In this document: positions 6,005 through 6,711 of the stretch, piece by piece
How the letters are laid out: each line of letters starts with the position of its first letter
Position numbering within the stretch: the stretch's first letter is position 1
Assembly (NCBI GenBank): GCA_947450745.1
Contig: CANFYD010000213.1
Span: forward strand, 1-6,711
DNA length: 6,711 nucleotides
Source of the DNA: Burkholderiales bacterium
Lineage (GTDB): Bacteria > Pseudomonadota > Gammaproteobacteria > Burkholderiales > Burkholderiaceae_C
Direction: 5' to 3'
The notes under the pieces: model-generated
Database searches by the model: none
Told to the model about the DNA's origin: nothing
The model's input: the letters and a program-made list of their open reading frames with translations, nothing else
Position numbers and translations under genes: made by a program

Positions 6005-6283
6005 TTGATTTTGCAAGCGCAGTTGCTGGAACTGGGTTTGGTCAGATATACGCCCGCCGGGCTGATTGCCCTGGATCTCAGCTTGAAGCATGAGAGCCAG
6101 GTGCAAGAAGCCGGCAAGCCCCGCAAGGTTTCCATGGAAATCAAAGCGGTGGCAGTCGGCGAGACGGCCAAACTGCTCCAAGCCTTGGGTGTTGGGGGAA
6201 CAGCCCGCTTTTCGGGTTTCCTCAGCAACCAGCGCAACGGACGTGGAGTTATTTTCCACATCACCGCTCTGGAGAGTGTGTAA
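5996..6283 (+). CDS. priB: Primosomal replication protein PriB
   Basis: PriB is a small OB-fold single-stranded-DNA-binding protein that works with PriA and DnaT-type partners to reload the replicative helicase at stalled forks. The 95-residue product from TTG 5996 begins MNQLILQAQLLELG and continues with VRYTPAGLIALDLSLKHES, KVSMEIKAVAVG and ARFSGFLSNQRNGRGVIFHI, the pattern of betaproteobacterial PriB proteins. I chose TTG 5996 because homologues start at this Asn-Gln-Leu; TTG codons at 5945 and 5954 are in-frame alternatives giving 14-17 extra residues. No ATG is available and no Shine-Dalgarno sequence precedes any of them. It lies 72 bases after rpsF and 45 before rpsR, the usual order in beta- and gammaproteobacteria. 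A 20-base palindrome covers the start. Confidence 0.88.
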   Translation: MNQLILQAQLLELGLVRYTPAGLIALDLSLKHESQVQEAGKPRKVSMEIKAVAVGETAKLLQALGVGGTARFSGFLSNQRNGRGVIFHITALESV

Positions 6284-6328
6284 GCACCGAATTGTTCGAA
6301 TCCGGATCTAAATGAAAGAGGTCATACG

Positions 6329-6619
6329 ATGGCTCCACCACGTGGCAAAGGCCGCTTCTCGAAAGATAAGAAGCCAAAGCGCAACACTCAATCGTTGCTG
6401 TTCCGTCGCAAGCGTTTCTGCCGCTTCACCGTCACTGGTGTTGAGCAGATCGACTACAAAGACATCGATACATTGCGCGACTTCGTCGGCGAAAACGGCA
6501 AGATCACGCCCGCTCGCTTGACCGGCACGCGCGCTTTCTTCCAGCGCCAGTTGACTGTGGCAATCAAGCGTGCGCGTTTCCTCGCCATGCTGCCGTACAG
6601 CGACCAGCACAAGGTTTGA
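6329..6619 (+). CDS. rpsR: 30S ribosomal protein bS18
   Basis: bS18 binds 16S rRNA in the platform of the small subunit as a heterodimer with bS6. The 96-residue protein is strongly basic, beginning MAPPRGKGRFSKDKKPKRN, followed by the core FRRKRFCRFTVTGVEQIDYKD and the conserved RLTGTRAFFQRQLTVAIKRA. Its N-terminal basic extension makes it longer than the 75-residue E. coli protein, as is usual in Burkholderiales. GAGG at 6318-6321, seven bases before the ATG, supports the start. It follows priB by 45 bases without a visible terminator, so it is probably cotranscribed. If the leader upstream of rpsF acts as proposed, bS18 helps repress its own operon. Confidence 0.98.
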   Translation: MAPPRGKGRFSKDKKPKRNTQSLLFRRKRFCRFTVTGVEQIDYKDIDTLRDFVGENGKITPARLTGTRAFFQRQLTVAIKRARFLAMLPYSDQHKV

Positions 6620-6632
6620 GGACACACTGACC

Positions 6633-6711
6633 ATGCAAATTATTCTGCTTGAAAAAGTGGCCAATCTGGGCAATCTTGGCGATGTCGTCAATGTCAAGAA
6701 CGGTTATGCCC
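6633..6711 (+). CDS. rplI: 50S ribosomal protein bL9, N-terminal part only
   Basis: The visible 26 residues, MQIILLEKVANLGNLGDVVN followed by VKNGYA, match the N-terminal domain of bL9, including the Gly-rich LGxLGDxVxVKxGYA signature that binds 23S rRNA. Full-length bL9 is about 150 residues; the rest lies beyond the window. The gene starts 13 bases after the rpsR stop codon, and its ribosome site GAGGA at 6618-6622 overlaps that stop, so translation is likely coupled to rpsR. It closes the rpsF-priB-rpsR-rplI order. Confidence 0.96.
   Translation, partial: MQIILLEKVANLGNLGDVVNVKNGYA

Overview
The window looks like an ordinary chromosomal segment of a GC-rich betaproteobacterium, most likely Burkholderiales and probably Comamonadaceae (Rhodoferax/Polaromonas-like). 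This rests on the rpsF-priB-rpsR-rplI order, the protein sequences as I remember their homologues, and the GC-rich codon use. The genus is inference. No mobile elements, CRISPR arrays, tRNAs or rRNAs are visible.

Left part (1-3125): two divergent genes form a control pair for the pyruvate/phosphoenolpyruvate (PEP) node. ppsR, on the minus strand and cut by the window start, encodes the kinase/pyrophosphorylase that switches PEP synthase off and on. ppsA, on the plus strand, encodes PEP synthase itself, including the threonine two residues before the catalytic histidine that this regulator modifies. The 211-base gap between them holds a compact inverted repeat inside overlapping candidate divergent promoters.

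Middle part (3126-5417): a hairpin-rich gap of about 237 bases is followed by a large sodium:solute symporter of the SSS superfamily. It resembles the VC_2705-type subgroup and has a hydrophilic insert of about 130 residues and an EF-hand-like calcium-binding loop. The small membrane partner usually encoded next to this subgroup is not visible. If the substrate is a small carboxylate, as in related acetate/pyruvate carriers, uptake would feed the PEP synthase step encoded upstream. That link is inference.

Right part (5418-6711): the ribosomal operon rpsF (bS6), priB (replication restart protein PriB), rpsR (bS18) and the start of rplI (bL9). The rpsF leader folds into a hairpin whose 7-base bulge contains CCG, the hallmark of the S6:S18 autoregulatory motif, followed by a second hairpin with a GCAA tetraloop just before the ribosome binding site. 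priB appears to start at TTG with no Shine-Dalgarno sequence, and that start lies inside a 20-base imperfect palindrome. A nine-codon reading frame (stop included) ends within the left arm of the palindrome.

No wholly new system is evident. The most interesting signals are regulatory: the ppsR/ppsA inverted repeat, the rpsF leader and the priB start-site palindrome.
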